Shown here: one piece after another, positions 11,964 through 24,686 of the stretch | How positions within the stretch are numbered: position 1 is the first letter of the stretch | Layout: every line of letters begins with the position of its first letter | Assembly (NCBI GenBank): GCA_015956445.1 | Contig: WIUZ02000015.1 | Span: forward strand, 372,001 to 436,000 | DNA length: 64,000 nucleotides | Direction of reading: 5' to 3' | Source: Thelephora terrestris | Lineage: Eukaryota > Basidiomycota > Agaricomycetes > Thelephorales > Thelephoraceae | Program-made: the position numbers and the translations under genes | The notes under the pieces: model-generated | What the model saw: the letters and a program-made list of their open reading frames with translations, nothing else | What the model was told of the DNA's origin: nothing | The model's database searches: none

Positions 11964-12192
11964 CCCACGAAAGTGCGTCACTAACAGCATCTTAGGCATT
12001 TTCGGGAGACGGGGAAGTGTGGGTTCGACTAGAGACCCCTTTAGGAAGCCTGCACAAATCATGCACGAGCGGTCATCAAATGAAATGCCTACAATTCAGT
12101 TTTTTTTTTTGATTGATTGACAAAACACGTTGCCTCATCGATCAAAGACAATAATGGAAGTTTGTGAAGGTTTGTGAATACTTATGTCAATA

Positions 12193-12509
12193 CTAGCCGT
12201 GACCCGTGATATGGGATCTTGAAATCCTGAAAGCTATAACTACCAAAATACAGCTGTGTAAGATGGAGGTGCAGGGGACATGATGTGATTGCGGTAAGAT
12301 AATGTACGGTGGCCGTGCAGACATGCAGTACAGATATAGTCATAAAAGTGCCGAAGAAGTCATAAATGTTGTTCGGCCAATCAGGTTTAACAATTGTCCA
12401 GCCAATCAGAGATAAGTTTTGTCTACCGTGTGAAAGTTATCTTCCCTTGTATTTTTAGAAGATATTTTTAGATTTTTAGATTTTTAGATTTTTAGATTGT
12501 ATTTTTAGA
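12193..12509 (-). mobile_element. Helitron-like non-autonomous element, copy 2
   Basis: Shorter relative (317 bp) of the element at 7086-7921. It shares the CTAG end next to T, the CACGGGTCACGGCTAG terminus, the CCAATCAG boxes and the region around GTGCCGAAGAAG. It sits just 3' of kinase 1. Its minus-strand 5' end runs into a tandem ATTTTTAG repeat, so the exact TC start is ambiguous. Confidence 0.4.
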
Positions 12510-12510
12510 T
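12450..12510. repeat. tandem ATTTTTAG microsatellite
   Basis: Six near-perfect units of about 8-9 nt (AGATTTTT) in about 60 bp, at the edge of Helitron-like copy 2. Confidence 0.8.
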
Positions 12511-12789
12511 ACACGACCGCACTTAGCCTTTTTGGGTGTGCAGTTACCTATTCGATCAACGCCACCTGCCATATGCATGCAGAGCCCCTACCTCGATTTT
12601 GACTTTTTGGCTTTTACTATCTTTGCTACATATCACTTCTTCGTCCGTAGCTCCATCCCATCCTCGGTCTGATTGCGCCTTGTAACCGCATGTCCTTTCA
12701 TGTAAACCACGACCTCTTCCTTGAACCGCAGGCCATCCTTGGCTTGGGACCCGGCGAGGTGTGCCATCCTGTAGTTTGTCTCGCCTGAT

Positions 12790-13610
12790 GAGATTGATGG
12801 CATGCTGAGGGATTCAAATGCGCCCGACTTGGACTTGATGGGAAGACTCCATGGTAGACCGCTTCACTGACACCGGTTCGTGGACACGGATACCCGAACG
12901 CTCCCGTTTAGGTTTATCCGGGAGATCCCACCACTCATGTCTACAAACTCGCCACAGGTTCGTTCATGCCCGACGTTAGTACAATCCCCCTTTTTCCAGA
13001 GTCCCTCAGCTTGCTGGGCGAGCCATACATGTGTATGAAGAACACGTCTTGATGGTAGACGCGGCATGTGGTTTCTCGGCTTGCGAGGCATATAGAACAT
13101 CTGGTCGATGTTTTCCCGGTTTCCTTTGGTACCCGCCGTGGTCGGCGAATACCTGCCATACTGTGGACCTGGCTCCGACGCCCAGCTCCGCTAGGCACGC
13201 TACTTCTCCCACTACCGCCCCCGATGCGCCATGTGCTCCTGCTTTAGCGCCCCCAGAAACCATCTAATATCTCACCCCAAAAACGACCTTCCTCTCACCC
13301 TCGTCACCCCCCTCGAGCTTCATTAATCCTTGAAAGCATCACCGAACATCGCCCGAACCTTCACCTACTCCTGAACCGAGTTACCGCAAATTCGCTCCTG
13401 CGCTCGACCGCGTCCGGAAGAAGCGATGTTGTAGTGTATGCAACAGGGACTCCCGAGGCAGGTGGGAATGTAGGCGGCATATTGAAGCCACGGACAAGCG
13501 AGCAAGGCGTCTTGCCCGTGGGTCGAACCTCAAAGCAAGGGGAGACTTGTTACTGAGGCCTTTCGCGAAAGTACTGCGATGGGGATGCCGGAAATCTAGA
13601 CGTTACGTTC
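12790..13610 (+). pseudogene. decayed C2H2 zinc-finger gene (unit 2)
   Basis: Paralogue of the zinc-finger gene at 8.2-8.9 kb. The middle region (about 13031-13267) stays open and conserved. The first finger keeps CCSVCN and WECRRHI (from 13415), but in the second finger both Cys are Arg (RLARGS) and the first His is Pro (LLLRPF), so the fold should fail. It lies directly upstream of kinase 2 in the same direction, as unit 1 does for kinase 1. Transcription is still possible. Confidence 0.6.
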
Positions 13611-13900
13611 ATCTTGTGTCCTCTCCCACAAATCTGCGGTCGGTAGTATTTTGTACATTTGTACTTGCGCAGCGATCGTTTAATTCTTCGTCCCGCTTCC
13701 ATCCCCCCCTCTTTGTTTTTACTGCGCTTCGTTCCACACATCTTCTCAAAACCAAAACTCATTTATAGACCATGCTTTGCCGTGTCCACCCGAGGACAGT
13801 CAAAAAGCTAGCGAGGGTGCCTCTGGTGTGGGTCCCCATTCCTCTCAGCGAATCTCACACAAGTCGAATTTGAGAGAACTTGAGGCGCTGATTAATATTT
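13610..13900 (+). promoter_or_regulatory. upstream region shared by kinase genes
   Basis: This stretch ahead of kinase 2 is closely matched, inverted, at about 58850-59170 ahead of kinase 4. Shared blocks include ACAAATCTGCGGTCGG, TTCGTCCCGCTTCCA, GTTCCACACATCTTCTC and GTCCACCCGAGGACAGTC. Because it precedes two otherwise different kinase copies, it probably contains promoter and leader sequence. No TATA box was identified. Confidence 0.4.
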
Positions 13901-14054
13901 CTTGCCTCGTGGCTCGGCACGTTTTCTTTTGTATCGTCCATAGTTGGTTTCCAACAAACTCCACGGGCCACGTTCCCTCCTAATCCGTCGTTCCTTCTTG
14001 ATCCCGCGCACCCGCTCGCTCACGACGGCCGTTGAGCCTTGGACGACTGTCGAC

Positions 14055-15606
14055 ATGCTCCCTAACGTTGGAACTCTCTCAGCGACGACCGCAGCTTTGA
14101 ACGCCGACGTGAACATCCTCACCGCCGCCCAGAAGAGTCTAGAGGCCCCCATGAAAGCGGTGTTTAAAGCCGCTGTCGATATCTTGGTGGTCGTCAGGGT
14201 ATGTCCAAGTCTCCTTCCGTTCCCTTTCTTGTACTCATCGTCGGGCGCACCGTTAGGACGAGATGATAGACAATGTTGCGTTCGTTGAACTGGCTCAGTG
14301 TTGTGCCAGAGCCTGCCTCGTGTTGAAGACCGTCACGGAGGGAGTGGATATGGTCGATTTGAGCGAACCCACCCAGAGGGCAATTGGGAGTTTGGAAAAG
14401 TACGTTGGATTTCACCTGGCCATTCCCCTCCGAGTATAACAGACAACCCCAGGACTGTACACCATATCCGGTCCAAGGTCGCTGAGAAAGTGCCCGGCGC
14501 TAGTTTCCTTCCCGAGCATGAAGTGTCTCCCACTCTGTGGAAGGCAGAGTTGCAGAAGATCTTGGAACTTATCGATGTACGTGGGCTACCGATTTCAATT
14601 GCGACGGTTTCTGAAAAACCTTAGCCATCCACGGAGGTCAAAAATTCCCCTGCTTCTGGCAAGAACGAACGGTACACACAGCCACCCGCCGATATTCCTC
14701 AGGACGAGCTCTTTTCGTCTCTCGAGGCGATCTCGTTGAGCAGGGAAGCAGTTGACATCGTCGGTGATCTGCAAAAAAGCGACGCCCAAGCATTCATCGA
14801 CGCTTTTCATGAGGTATGACGCCACTCCCCGGTCCCGGAGGAACGACGTTTGACGTCATCGCTAACCTCCCGCATCCCATAGGCGTCGGAGAGACCTGAT
14901 TTCCCGCAACATACGCGAAACAGATGCTTGAAGTTGCTGTATGGCGCGTGTGCTGGTCACAGCTTACTTCCAGGGTCACTACAGATTGAACTAGGCGACA
15001 GCCTAACAGGAGCTGCGTCATATCATGGTGGGTTCGGGGATGTGTGGAAATGCGACTATGGGGGACGGCAGGTTGCCGTCAAAGTGTTGAAGATGTACGT
15101 GAACAACGACCTGCGAAAGGTTACTCGCGTGAGTCACCGTCGCCCCCTGAAAAAACGAGCTACCCACTGACGTGTTGACCGTAAACCACGTAGAGGTTCT
15201 GCAAGGAGTCCATCACGTGGAGATTCCTCTGTCATCCAAACGTGTTGCCACTGTTGGGAGCGACGATGTCTGAGGGCCGGTTCGCGATGGTATCCGAGTG
15301 GATGCCGAACGGCGACATTAACCAGTTCGTGAAGGCGCGCAAGGATGTAAATCGGTTTGAGCTTGTAAGTCATAGTTCGAGTTCCTGCGGTCTTCGTTTT
15401 CGCTAACGGTCGAGTGATTTTTATAGCTTAGGGGCGTCGCAGAGGGCTTGGTTTATATGCACGAGCAGGGGACGGCCCATGGAGACCTTAAGGGGGTACG
15501 TTCTCAAGTGCAATGCCCACCCTTTACTCCTGATGTGGATATTGTTTAGGCAAACATCCTCATTGACGAAAACGGCCGCGCCCGCCTAGCTGACTTCGGA
15601 TGGTAG
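14055..15606 (+). pseudogene. truncated TKL-type kinase 2
   Basis: Same exon plan as kinase 1: helical N-terminal exons from MLPNVGTLS, then the exon with RPDFPQHTRN, GGFGDVWKCD and VAVKVLKMY, then RFCKES, HPNVLPLLGA, MHEQGTAHGDLKG and ANILIDENGRARLADFG. It then reads Trp-stop (TAG 15604-15606). The activation segment, SPE motif and whole C-lobe are missing, and the sequence passes straight into a zinc-finger gene copy. The protein would be a half-kinase without substrate site. It is closest to kinase 3 (42649-44911), which is complete. A deletion joining two array units is the simplest cause. Confidence 0.75.
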
Positions 15607-16380
15607 ATGCTGACACCGTCTAATGGACACCACCACCCCGATAGATTTATCCTGGGGATTCCATCACTCATGTCTACAACCTCGCCACAGGTTCGTTCAT
15701 GCTCAACGTTAGCGTGAATCCCCCTTTCACGTCTCTCAGCGTGCTGGACGAACCCTACATGTTCATGACAACCGCGTCTTGATGGGAGACGTGGCATAGG
15801 ATTTCTTGGCTCGTGAGGCAAATGGAACATCTGGCCAATGCTTTCCAGATTTCTTTGGGTACCCGCCGTTGTCTGAGGATACCTGCCATGCTGTGGATCT
15901 GGTCTCTCCGACGCCCAGCTCCGTTAGGTACGCTACTTCTGCCACCACCGCCCCAATGTACCTTGTGCTCCTACTTTGGCGCGTTCCCAGAAACCATCTA
16001 ATATCTCACCCCAGCAACGACCTTCTCTTCCTCTCAATCTCGTCATCCCCCTCGAGCTTCATCCAATATCACCGAACATCTCCCAAACCTTCATCTACCC
16101 TGAACCAAGTTGTCGCAAATTCGCTCCTGCGCTCGACCGCATCCGGAAGAAGTGGTACTGTAGTTTATGCAACAGGGACTTCCGAGGAAGTTGAGGCCTT
16201 TCGCGAAGTACTGCGATGTGAATGCCGGAAATGTAGGTTGAAGAGGCTACTGTTGAGGGCTTATCGGTCCCCTCTTTGGGTAAGAAACGACTTTCGTGGT
16301 GAAGTGCAGTTCCGTTTACAGAAACCACTATTCACGTCGAATGGCAAATTACTGAGGCTAAAGGGAGGTGACGACGCGTG
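15607..16380 (+). pseudogene. decayed C2H2 zinc-finger gene (unit 3)
   Basis: Begins at the break in kinase 2 and carries the conserved exon 1 end (THVYNLATG near 15655-15700), the middle region (FLAREANGTSGQCF, GYPPLSEDTCHAV at about 15800-15900) and the start of the first finger (RKKWYCSLCNRDF near 16150). It then breaks off: the rest of finger 1 and all of finger 2 are deleted and replaced by the 3' flank. It also lacks exon 1 sequence upstream. Its partner in the inverted arm is at 41613-42420. Confidence 0.6.
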
Positions 16381-16727
16381 AGTTTCTGGGTGCTTATGCC
16401 AGAGCCGTGAACAGAAGAGCGATGAATCCAAGCCCTACTCCAGCGCAGTTCGAATTCTTTCTCCCGCCGTCCCTTCATATTTCCGCCGGTATCCCTTTCA
16501 TATTTCTCTTATGGTCATGGAACGCGGAGGAGCTACCTGAAGAGAATTATATATACATTGCAGCTGGCAACGCCCTTTTAACTCGCTATCATGAAAACCA
16601 GCACACGACAGAGCGAATGATCGACACCGAAGAAACCGTGTCCATCAAGAAAACATGATGCTGTACGGTATAACCCACCCCCGTCGGGGAAAGTAGTTGG
16701 TAAGCTACCTGACTAGTATCGGCGACC

Positions 16728-17889
16728 CTAAAATCTCCCGAAGCTCGAAAAATCTTCGCAAACGCCAGGATACTCGACCACGTCAACACTCCCTCTCCTT
16801 GTGGTCTGCGGCAAAAGGCTTTTCACCCGTTCCCTTTCGTCCCTCATGAAACCCACCGACTCGCACATGATCTTCAAGCGAACCGAGTGTGAAGTCCGGG
16901 ATTGGTCCAACAAGGAATCGATAGCCGACCATTGCTGGTGAGATCCTTGAAATAAGAAGTGTCGAGATATTTCTAACGAGATTTTTTGTATATTATCCGA
17001 TTCCACGGTACGGAGCGCCGCATTGATCCAGCGGGCATCCGGGGCTCTGCACCTAAATACTATGTCTTGGAGTTTGATTGCTTTGGAGAGGTCGATTGTA
17101 GAAGCCCGATATGCGTCTACACGGATTTCAGAGTTCGTCGAGCACAAGCATTGAGAGTAGCACACCTGAGAGGTGGTTTGTGATTTCGAGAGACTCTAGG
17201 GTGTCAGAGCATCTCGACACCAAATTCATCGTCGATCCGATGTCATGATCTGAGAGCCACAGCACCGAGATCGTCGTAAAGTGGAGACCATTTGGGAGGT
17301 CTAAGAGTAGGAGTGAAGTGGGGTAAATCCCTTCCATCAGACACAACTCGAGGGATCCGGTAAATCTAGGTGAGGTTGAAGGGCCCTTCCACGCCACATG
17401 CCTGTGTCGATGGGCGCGACATATCAACGCCAAATCATCGAGAAGGGGGAAGGAACAGGCGAGATTGAAGATCTCCGAATTTGGGAGGGAGACAAAGGTG
17501 AGGCGGAGCGACCTGATGGCGGGGGAAAATCCAAGCAACGGAACGAGAGAGGCCGACTGGCCATTGAGAAAGTCGGTGTTGACGTCCAAGTTAACGACAC
17601 AGCCAAAAGTGAGTAGCGTGTCGACGTATGCGGCGGTTATGAGCATTGGGTGAGAAATGGATAGAGTCCGCGTCTCATGAGCAGGGGAGTTCGTAGGGTC
17701 CGGAAAGGTTTCCTTCCACTGCTTGACGTGTCGACCTAATGGGCTGAACTTGATTCGAACAAAGAGGTGCTTTCGTGCGCGCTGGAGCCAAGATTTGGAG
17801 ACTCCGCAACACGCGTTGAGTGTTGCCGGCTCATCGTGTAGATGGTCGATGATGAGGTCTATGATCTCCTGCGGAAGGAGCAACGACAT
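16728..17889 (-). CDS. F-box-like protein A
   Basis: Two exons, 17166-17889 and 16728-17116, with a 49-nt intron, join to 1113 nt (370 aa). The N-terminus LLPQEIIDLIIDHLHDEP and the following CCGVSKSWLQRARKHLF form an F-box. The rest is leucine-rich without regular spacing (VPLLGFSPAIRSLRL, LSDHDIGSTMNLVSR). The start at 17889 puts the F-box at the very N-terminus, normal for this basidiomycete family, although the frame is open further upstream. Copy B at 39789-40951 has identical exon lengths (724 and 389 nt) and very similar protein, so both are probably functional. The likely role is a ubiquitin-ligase receptor, inferred from the family. Confidence 0.82.
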
Positions 17890-18129
17890 CCTAGTCTTCC
17901 GGTAGGACTCCAAAGGCGCGGTGTCTGGCGTGACCCCTGCTCTTAAGCTAGATATTCCTGGTCGTACTGAGTCCATATTGCAACAGATTACAAACCATTG
18001 ACGGGACTCACTCACGCGGAAGCGGGATGAAGAGGGGTCGAGCGTGGGAAACTTGAATATGGAACATTTTCCGCTCCACCCAGTGACGTTCAAATGCCAC
18101 AAATCAGACCCTTGGCCAGTCCACCGGAG

Positions 18130-19851
18130 TGGTTACGAGTCTAGCCACGAACTCTTCACTCTTCCGCTCGTCTCCGCCGAGTCGACCAGCGAATTGGGGT
18201 GAAAGCGCGCGAGTGTTCATGGTTGGACGCCTCAAATTTCATCCTGAGCGAGCGCTTGGTATCTGCTCCCGATTGTTCCGACTTGTGCTCCATCTCTATT
18301 TCGTTCGACCGTGAGCCGTTGACGACTGCACACCGATCCCACTGATGCGGTGCCACCAAACAGGCTCACCTCCACAAACGATTTCTACAAAAACGCACGG
18401 GTACTTTTTGCGACGGCAGATCCTGTTGCGGTGGGTAGTTGCGTGTGACTCCCGTTCAGTACCGGCGACGTCTATCCAAATGACAGGAAAGCATGCCCAA
18501 TCAAAACTTCCGCACTCGAACACTGCAGTTCGTGGTCTGGGTGACCCAATTGCGCCGGAGCTGCATGGTAGAACCGGTTCTACTGAGTCTCGCATAGAAT
18601 CGGCGCATTCGCGTCCATCGCACTCGAGCGTTAGAGGCGCATGTGATACATCGAGTTGTGCCCTCGTTCGAGGATAACCGACCTCCAGGCGCACTGCTAC
18701 TCAGGCACGAGGCTTCTCGATTGGTGATGAGGGACGAACAACCACCGTGGGGCCGTTCATGGGGGCTCTTGCGGAGAACTGCCACTCATCCTGCTTAAGC
18801 TTAGTGATACGGCCCCCACCAGGGTAACAGGGCGGCAATGATTTCGTCTCTGAGGTCTTACAGTGGAAACCCCGAACTTGACAGGGGAAACTGCGTCTGT
18901 CCGTGCTGGGAAGGTAAGGCCAACGAGACTCTCATGTCCCAGTCACAAGCTCAGAGTAAATTGAGAGTGCTTTGACCACGGAACCTCCGACCGCGAACGA
19001 CGCAAGTGAGGAAAGGTTTCAAGAGCCCCTTATTGCTCGATTCCTCAAGATACGATTTTTGTTGTCAGCCTCGGCAAAGATGTTCGGCCGTAGAGCCTGT
19101 TCGTGGCATACGGGCGGGCGTACATACCGAGAGGAGGCGCGGCACAGCATTCCCTTCCCAAAGGTCACCATACTTACTCTACACTGGCATTTACGCTCAG
19201 GCAGTACCGTCCGCCTGGAGACCACACCATAAGGTTCCAGGGATATTGTGAACTTGAACTTCCGATCGCGAGGTCCACTAGCCTTAATTCGATCGTTACC
19301 CAGGAGCGAACTCTCGCCTCCGGCAGTCGGTAGAAGCATTCCAGGTGCGGCACGCGTCCGACACTTACTAACGATCCAAGGAACCCAAAGGCGATATGCC
19401 TCGTTTACGACATCAGCAGGCTATTGTTCACCGAAAACATAGAACAAAGCCCACAGTTCTTGGCAGCCAAATACCTCAAACCTCAAATCGTCCGTGGATC
19501 TTCCACAGGGTTCCGTAGAGCCCAAAATCGTACGCTAGATGCAAACCCGACGTAACGGTGCTAACGAAGTATCGAGCAATCGGTAGCTAGCGGGCAAGAA
19601 TGTTGGTACATAAGTATCCTCAAGATTACAGCAGAGTCGCTGTACAAGAAAACAAGAAACCGATTTCAACGTCCATGTGAATTTCGATAGGCATGCGCAT
19701 CGTCTTGACCTCTGACTGACATGGCTCTTCGAGGCTCTCCCCCAAGGTTTTCAAACACTAACCCAACTCTCTCTCTTCGTTTCTCCCTCCCTGCAGAGTC
19801 CAATTGTGAGCAACGAGCGGTCAACGAGTTAAAAACGACAGGACGGATGAC
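18130..19851. other. gene-free stretch
   Basis: About 1.7 kb between the left arm and the mannosidase gene. Short open frames on both strands (up to 132 codons at 18296-18694) lack domains or paralogues. Nothing supported. Confidence 0.5.
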
Positions 19852-22800
19852 TTACTTCTTGGTTCCAGACCCCAATGTCAGCTTGATCGTCTTCACCTCA
19901 AATCTCCTGAAGGAAAGCTTAATGTAGTGAGAGTACCCTCCCGTAGCTTCCTCCTCAGCGACAGCAGTGAAACCAAGCTCATCCTTATTATCGTCCTCGA
20001 GAAGGTTGGTGATGATAGCCTTCTCGACCTCAACCGAAGCCGAAATCAACAACTTCACGGTTGCGTGACCGCCGTAAGCCTCGTAAAGGCGCAGAACAAC
20101 CGTCTTGGGTCCATGCCCGGAAACGTCGTCGTCATCTCCCCGTTTGATCGTCTCGAGGATCACGTTGTGTGCTCCAGCGACCAAGAACGCAGGCCGGTGC
20201 GTCGAACCGGCCTGGAACTTCACATCGTCGGGAACGGACCGGACTGTTTGAAATCAGGTAAGCCCTCCAAGTTCGAAATCACGTGGCTGAAGTTGAAGGT
20301 GACACACCATGCAGCGGCGAGTTATAAAGATAGGCTGCGATTGGGACATCCGATTCGAGGAAGTGGCCGACGTGGGGAAGTACCGCCCAAGAGAAATCGT
20401 GCGAACCTGAGGCGAGGAAATCAGTAGCCTGGTAATCGCTCCAGGAAGTCGCATACCCTGATCTTGTTCAGCGTCAGGCTCTGTGGCAGCGCGAAGCAAC
20501 GAGATACGAAGGACATTCCCGTGGCACGAAAATCCATACTTAGATTCGGAGAGGATGGCAACCCCATAACCGAACTCGCTCAGATCCGCAAACTGGCCTC
20601 ATTTCAGTTCGCAGTAGCGGGGAGAAGCGGCCGACCGCACCTTATGGCCGCAGACTTCAAACTTGGCAAGGTCCCAGGTGGTATTTTTGTGCGTTGGACG
20701 CTGGACGTGTCCAAAAGGAGTCTCGTAGGTAGCAACGTCGCTCTGGATATTGAGAGGTATTTCGACTTTGCTTTGCCATCAGCTCCGAAGTTTAGGAGGC
20801 CAAGTGGGATCGATACGCACACTTCAAGAACTCGTGCCTCTGGTGCCATTCCACGTGCGCCTCGAAATTCAAATATGGTCGAGCGCCCTGCCTCATGGAT
20901 CCTAAAGCGAAGTGAGAAATTCGAAGTGCAACACGTTCCAAACGGCGAACCATTAACTGCGTTCAACGAGATCTGTAGGTGGAACGTCATTTGTCACTCC
21001 AACGGTAAACCCCATGGCAACAGCGAACGTACGATAAGGACGATGATGCTTTTCCCGTATACCAGTTGCGCGAGGACGGCGGCACGAAGTGGCCCTTCTT
21101 CCAAAACGGTAACATTCTCGAACTTGAGCGGCTGGCGTGTCTCCAAATGGTGGATTTCGACATCTTTGCGAAGTTCCTAAGTAAACTTGGTCACCTGAGA
21201 TGAACAAATCGACCTACCCCAGGCATCCCAGAAGTTCGGTGTGTCATCAAAAATCACAAGTCCGCCGGTTTCGCCTTCGGGTATCAACTCACGTCTACGC
21301 AACATCGATGAACGGCGGCTACGGCAAATGCAAATCTCGGCACTTACTCGAGTTGTACATCTAGTAAACTTGTGATCCGCCCTTGGGAAATCGTCAACTG
21401 GACCAAGTCGTTTTTAAGCACGAAATGATCCGATCCGTTCGTATAGACTAGCGCGCAAATTTCAGCAGGCGGCACAGAACTCTGGAGGTCCCGCTCACCA
21501 GAGACCGGATGACAATCCGCGAACATGCCACTCGAAGAGGACAATGGGCCACCCGCAGAGCAGTCCATGAGGGCGTAGCCCTCTTTGCCATCTTTCGTGG
21601 TTTGGACAAGCCTGGATCTCAACTTTGCAGCATGCGGCCCAGCGAAAGGAACCTTCACGACATCCCTGCGTGGGAAAGGGGTGGTATTGAATCCGACGAT
21701 GTTTCCGGACGCGGGTTGTGTTCGGGCGTCCGAACTAGAGAATCCGAATATGGCTTTGAAGGCCTCCTCAATTAGTTCACTTCCTTCCTTCTTGACCTGG
21801 GCGTAGAGCTTCTCCGCGTCCTCGTAAACCATTCCGCTGTACATAGTGAGTAAGCGCCAACCAAAAGTTATCCTAACGCTCAACGTACATGGCAGAGCCA
21901 GGGAGAACTGATCGTAAACAGGACGTCAGTGAACATAGTTCGGATGAAGGGCACGACTTTTACCATCGTGGACTGTGAAAAATATATTCAGCGAATCTGC
22001 CAGTAGAGTTGAACGATCTGACATACAGTGACACAGCAGGACCTTCTCCCATGAATCATTGATGCGGCTCTGAGGGTACACATAATCCGACCCTTTGTGT
22101 CCGAAAAGCGAAGCGAGAGTGGCGAGAATCTATCGGCGAAGAGACGTCAGAGGGGTCGCAGGGGCTCAGAAACGCATAAGTACCTCGAGGTCTCTCATCA
22201 AGATCTCGGACTTCCTGTTCCCTTTCTTAATCGAACCTGCCAAGGAATGATTATCCAGCAATGCAAAAAACAAGGAGGGCAGTTGTTTACCATGCGATGT
22301 GTACGTTCCCCGGTGGAACTAGAAGAGCGACGAGAACAGAGTTAAGCTAGGTTTACCCAACAGAGGGCGACGATAACGTACCTCCAGATACAATTCTCCG
22401 TGCCTGTAAAAGAGCGTTGAGATCCCCAGTTCGAGACAGTCTGTGAAATTACGCACCAGTTGGGTAACGCGTTCCCAGCCTTGGTTTGATCTACAATCGT
22501 CTCAAAAAACTCGTCAACGGATTGCCCCATGCTAACTGGGGGAAGTTCGCGAGCGTTATTCGTCGTGGCTCGGAGACGACGAAGCTATGATGTCATGTTG
22601 AGCATCGCTCTGGAAGGAGTGCGATGAAACGTAGCACATTTTCAAGCATGGCAGGCAGAGGGCCTCCACCACCATCACCGTTCCCGAAGACGAGAAGCGC
22701 TTTGTCGGACGATTCGATATTCTAGTCGACACTTGAATGGTAGGGAGTCCCAGATGACGAGTAGAACGGACCTTGTGATTCGTGATACCTTTGTTGATAT

Positions 22801-24686
22801 CGCCCGCGGTTGCTTGCGCACCGTAGGTATCTGAAAGGCGCTGTAAGAATTACGATTCCAACGTAATCCCCGCTCCTCACCAACTGGGGTCATGTGGCAC
22901 AACACTTGGGTACCATCAATACCGACCCAATTAAACGTATTGTGGGGGAAAACGTTGCTGGAAGATGATTTAGTCTCCCAATCGCCACGAAATTATACCG
23001 ACGTACATGTTGTTCCTGTACACGGATCGTTCATATGAGCTCACACAATGCGATCGAGTCGAATACATACCATGAAAGCTTCTGCGTAAAGAAGTAATCC
23101 ATCCCAGCAAGTCGGATCAACTGAGGGAGAGCACCGGTCAATCCAAAACTATCCGGCAACCACGCGGTCTTGCAACGGATTCCGAACCGACTCTGGAAGT
23201 AACGTTGACCGAAGATGAACTGACGGGCGAGTCCTTCCCCAGACGGCATGTTGGCGTCGTTCTCCACCCAGGAACCACCGATCGGGTGGAACTTTCCTTC
23301 CAGAATCTTGGCCTTGACACGCTCGAACAACTTTGGGTAGAGTTGCTCAAGCCATTTGTATTGCTATATGCGCGCTGCGGTAAGCGCGGAACCAGGGACG
23401 TGTCATGGAACGCTAACCTGAGCAGAGCTACATGCGAATCTGTGCTCTGGGTACCGTTCCATGAGGTCGATTTGGGTAGACCACGACCGGGCAACTTTCT
23501 GCTGAGTAGCGCTGAAGGGCTATATGTGCTCGCGTTAGGCCTACCCGAGGGATATAGACGAGAACACAAACCCAGAGCCTAAACATACAGAGGTAAGCAA
23601 GTGTCTTCAGCTGGCGGAGGTGGGGACTCCTACCATGCGGTATCGATATGACAATGCCCGATACCCCACACCAAACTCTCCTTATGCATCCCCTCCTCAT
23701 AAATCTTCTCCCCCTTCGCTTGCCACCCTTCTCCAAACACACCCTCCGCGATCTTGCGACATTTGCCGACAGTCGACGGATCCCGATGATCAAACACGTT
23801 GATGATCTCGTTCGCCGCCACGAGCGCCTTGTTCTCGAGTGGTGAACTCCCCGGCAAGGTCTCGATGATCTGACACAAGACTTTGAAGTCCCAAAGGAGG
23901 TGCCAGGCGTCTTCATTTGGCACCACGAGATCCGCAGACGCCAAGGAGAAGTATCTGTTCATGTCTGGCGGGGAGATCCCGCCTCCTTGCATACCGAACA
24001 GCCCGTTACAGGTGGACTCGATGACGAATTCGTAGTGTCCGGCCTTGCGAGCCTCGGGGGGGAGGATGTACTCGACGCGGCGTTCACCTCCGAAACCACC
24101 GGTGATCCCGTGGAGCGGGGTACCATCTAATAAATACACCCTCGTTAGTCAATCAAACCGAGATAACGAAGGTATATCATTCTCTTACCAGTGGAAAAAA
24201 TCATAGCCTCGCAACCGGGGTCGAACTCGAACTGAACACGCTCATACTGAAACCAATAAGCAGGAATCTTAACCGCCACCTTCCACCAATGATTCGTCCA
24301 CGAAGGTCCCAACGAAATCCCCTTCTTCGCCGGCTTAAAAGTCTGCTTCATCGCCTCCTCAAACGTAGGCTTCGATAGCCCAGGAGCGGACCACACTTCG
24401 AGCTTGACGTGTTCCGGATCGTCCGATCGGTGGACGTAGAGGACCGAGGTGAGGTTGATGTCTGAAAAATGGCCACCGACTGACCGACACACACACGGTC
24501 ACAACGCAATCAGCTCGGTGCGATTGCCCCCTTCCCCCTCCCCTTAATCGCTCGAACCGATGACTTACTGAAGGTACCGAGTCGGCCCTGTGTCAATCCC
24601 CTGCTCCATTTTGCACCGGGCTTCAGGTTGAGGACGGGGTATTCCCCAGAGGTAGGCCCATGATGGTGGTGACGATGACTTGCCAT
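19852..24686 (-). CDS. alpha-mannosidase, glycoside hydrolase family 38
   Basis: Many-intron gene on the minus strand, starting [19 protein letters not shown] at 24686 and ending TLGSGTKK at 19852. Ordered blocks: an N-terminal beta region ([20 protein letters not shown] at 24.2-24.4 kb); catalytic GHCHIDTAW at 23.63 kb; [23 protein letters not shown] and WLPDSFG with the nucleophile Asp at 23.1-23.3 kb; [17 protein letters not shown] at 22.9 kb; [17 protein letters not shown] at 22.7 kb; then the C-terminal sugar-binding domains ([44 protein letters not shown]). This matches the cytosolic/vacuolar Ams1 type that trims free oligomannose. No signal peptide is seen. At least a dozen 45-65 nt introns are needed; I traced about half, all frame-keeping, and found no damage. 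Confidence 0.88.

Larger units (their letters stand above)
13630..18110. repeat. left arm of large inverted duplication
   Basis: This 4.5-kb arm (kinase 2, zinc-finger fragment, F-box-like gene) matches 39560-45180 in inverse order and orientation. Homology covers genes, introns and spacers, for example the downstream stretch with TTGCCATTCGACGTGAA and the 5' flank of the F-box-like gene. The left arm has lost the C-lobe of its kinase, so it is shorter than the right arm. Confidence 0.85.

Noticed and set aside
12941-13263. Minus-strand open frames over the zinc-finger units
   Set aside because: The plus strand carries the finger motifs and shared splice signals; the minus-strand frames overlap them and are not kept open in the other units.
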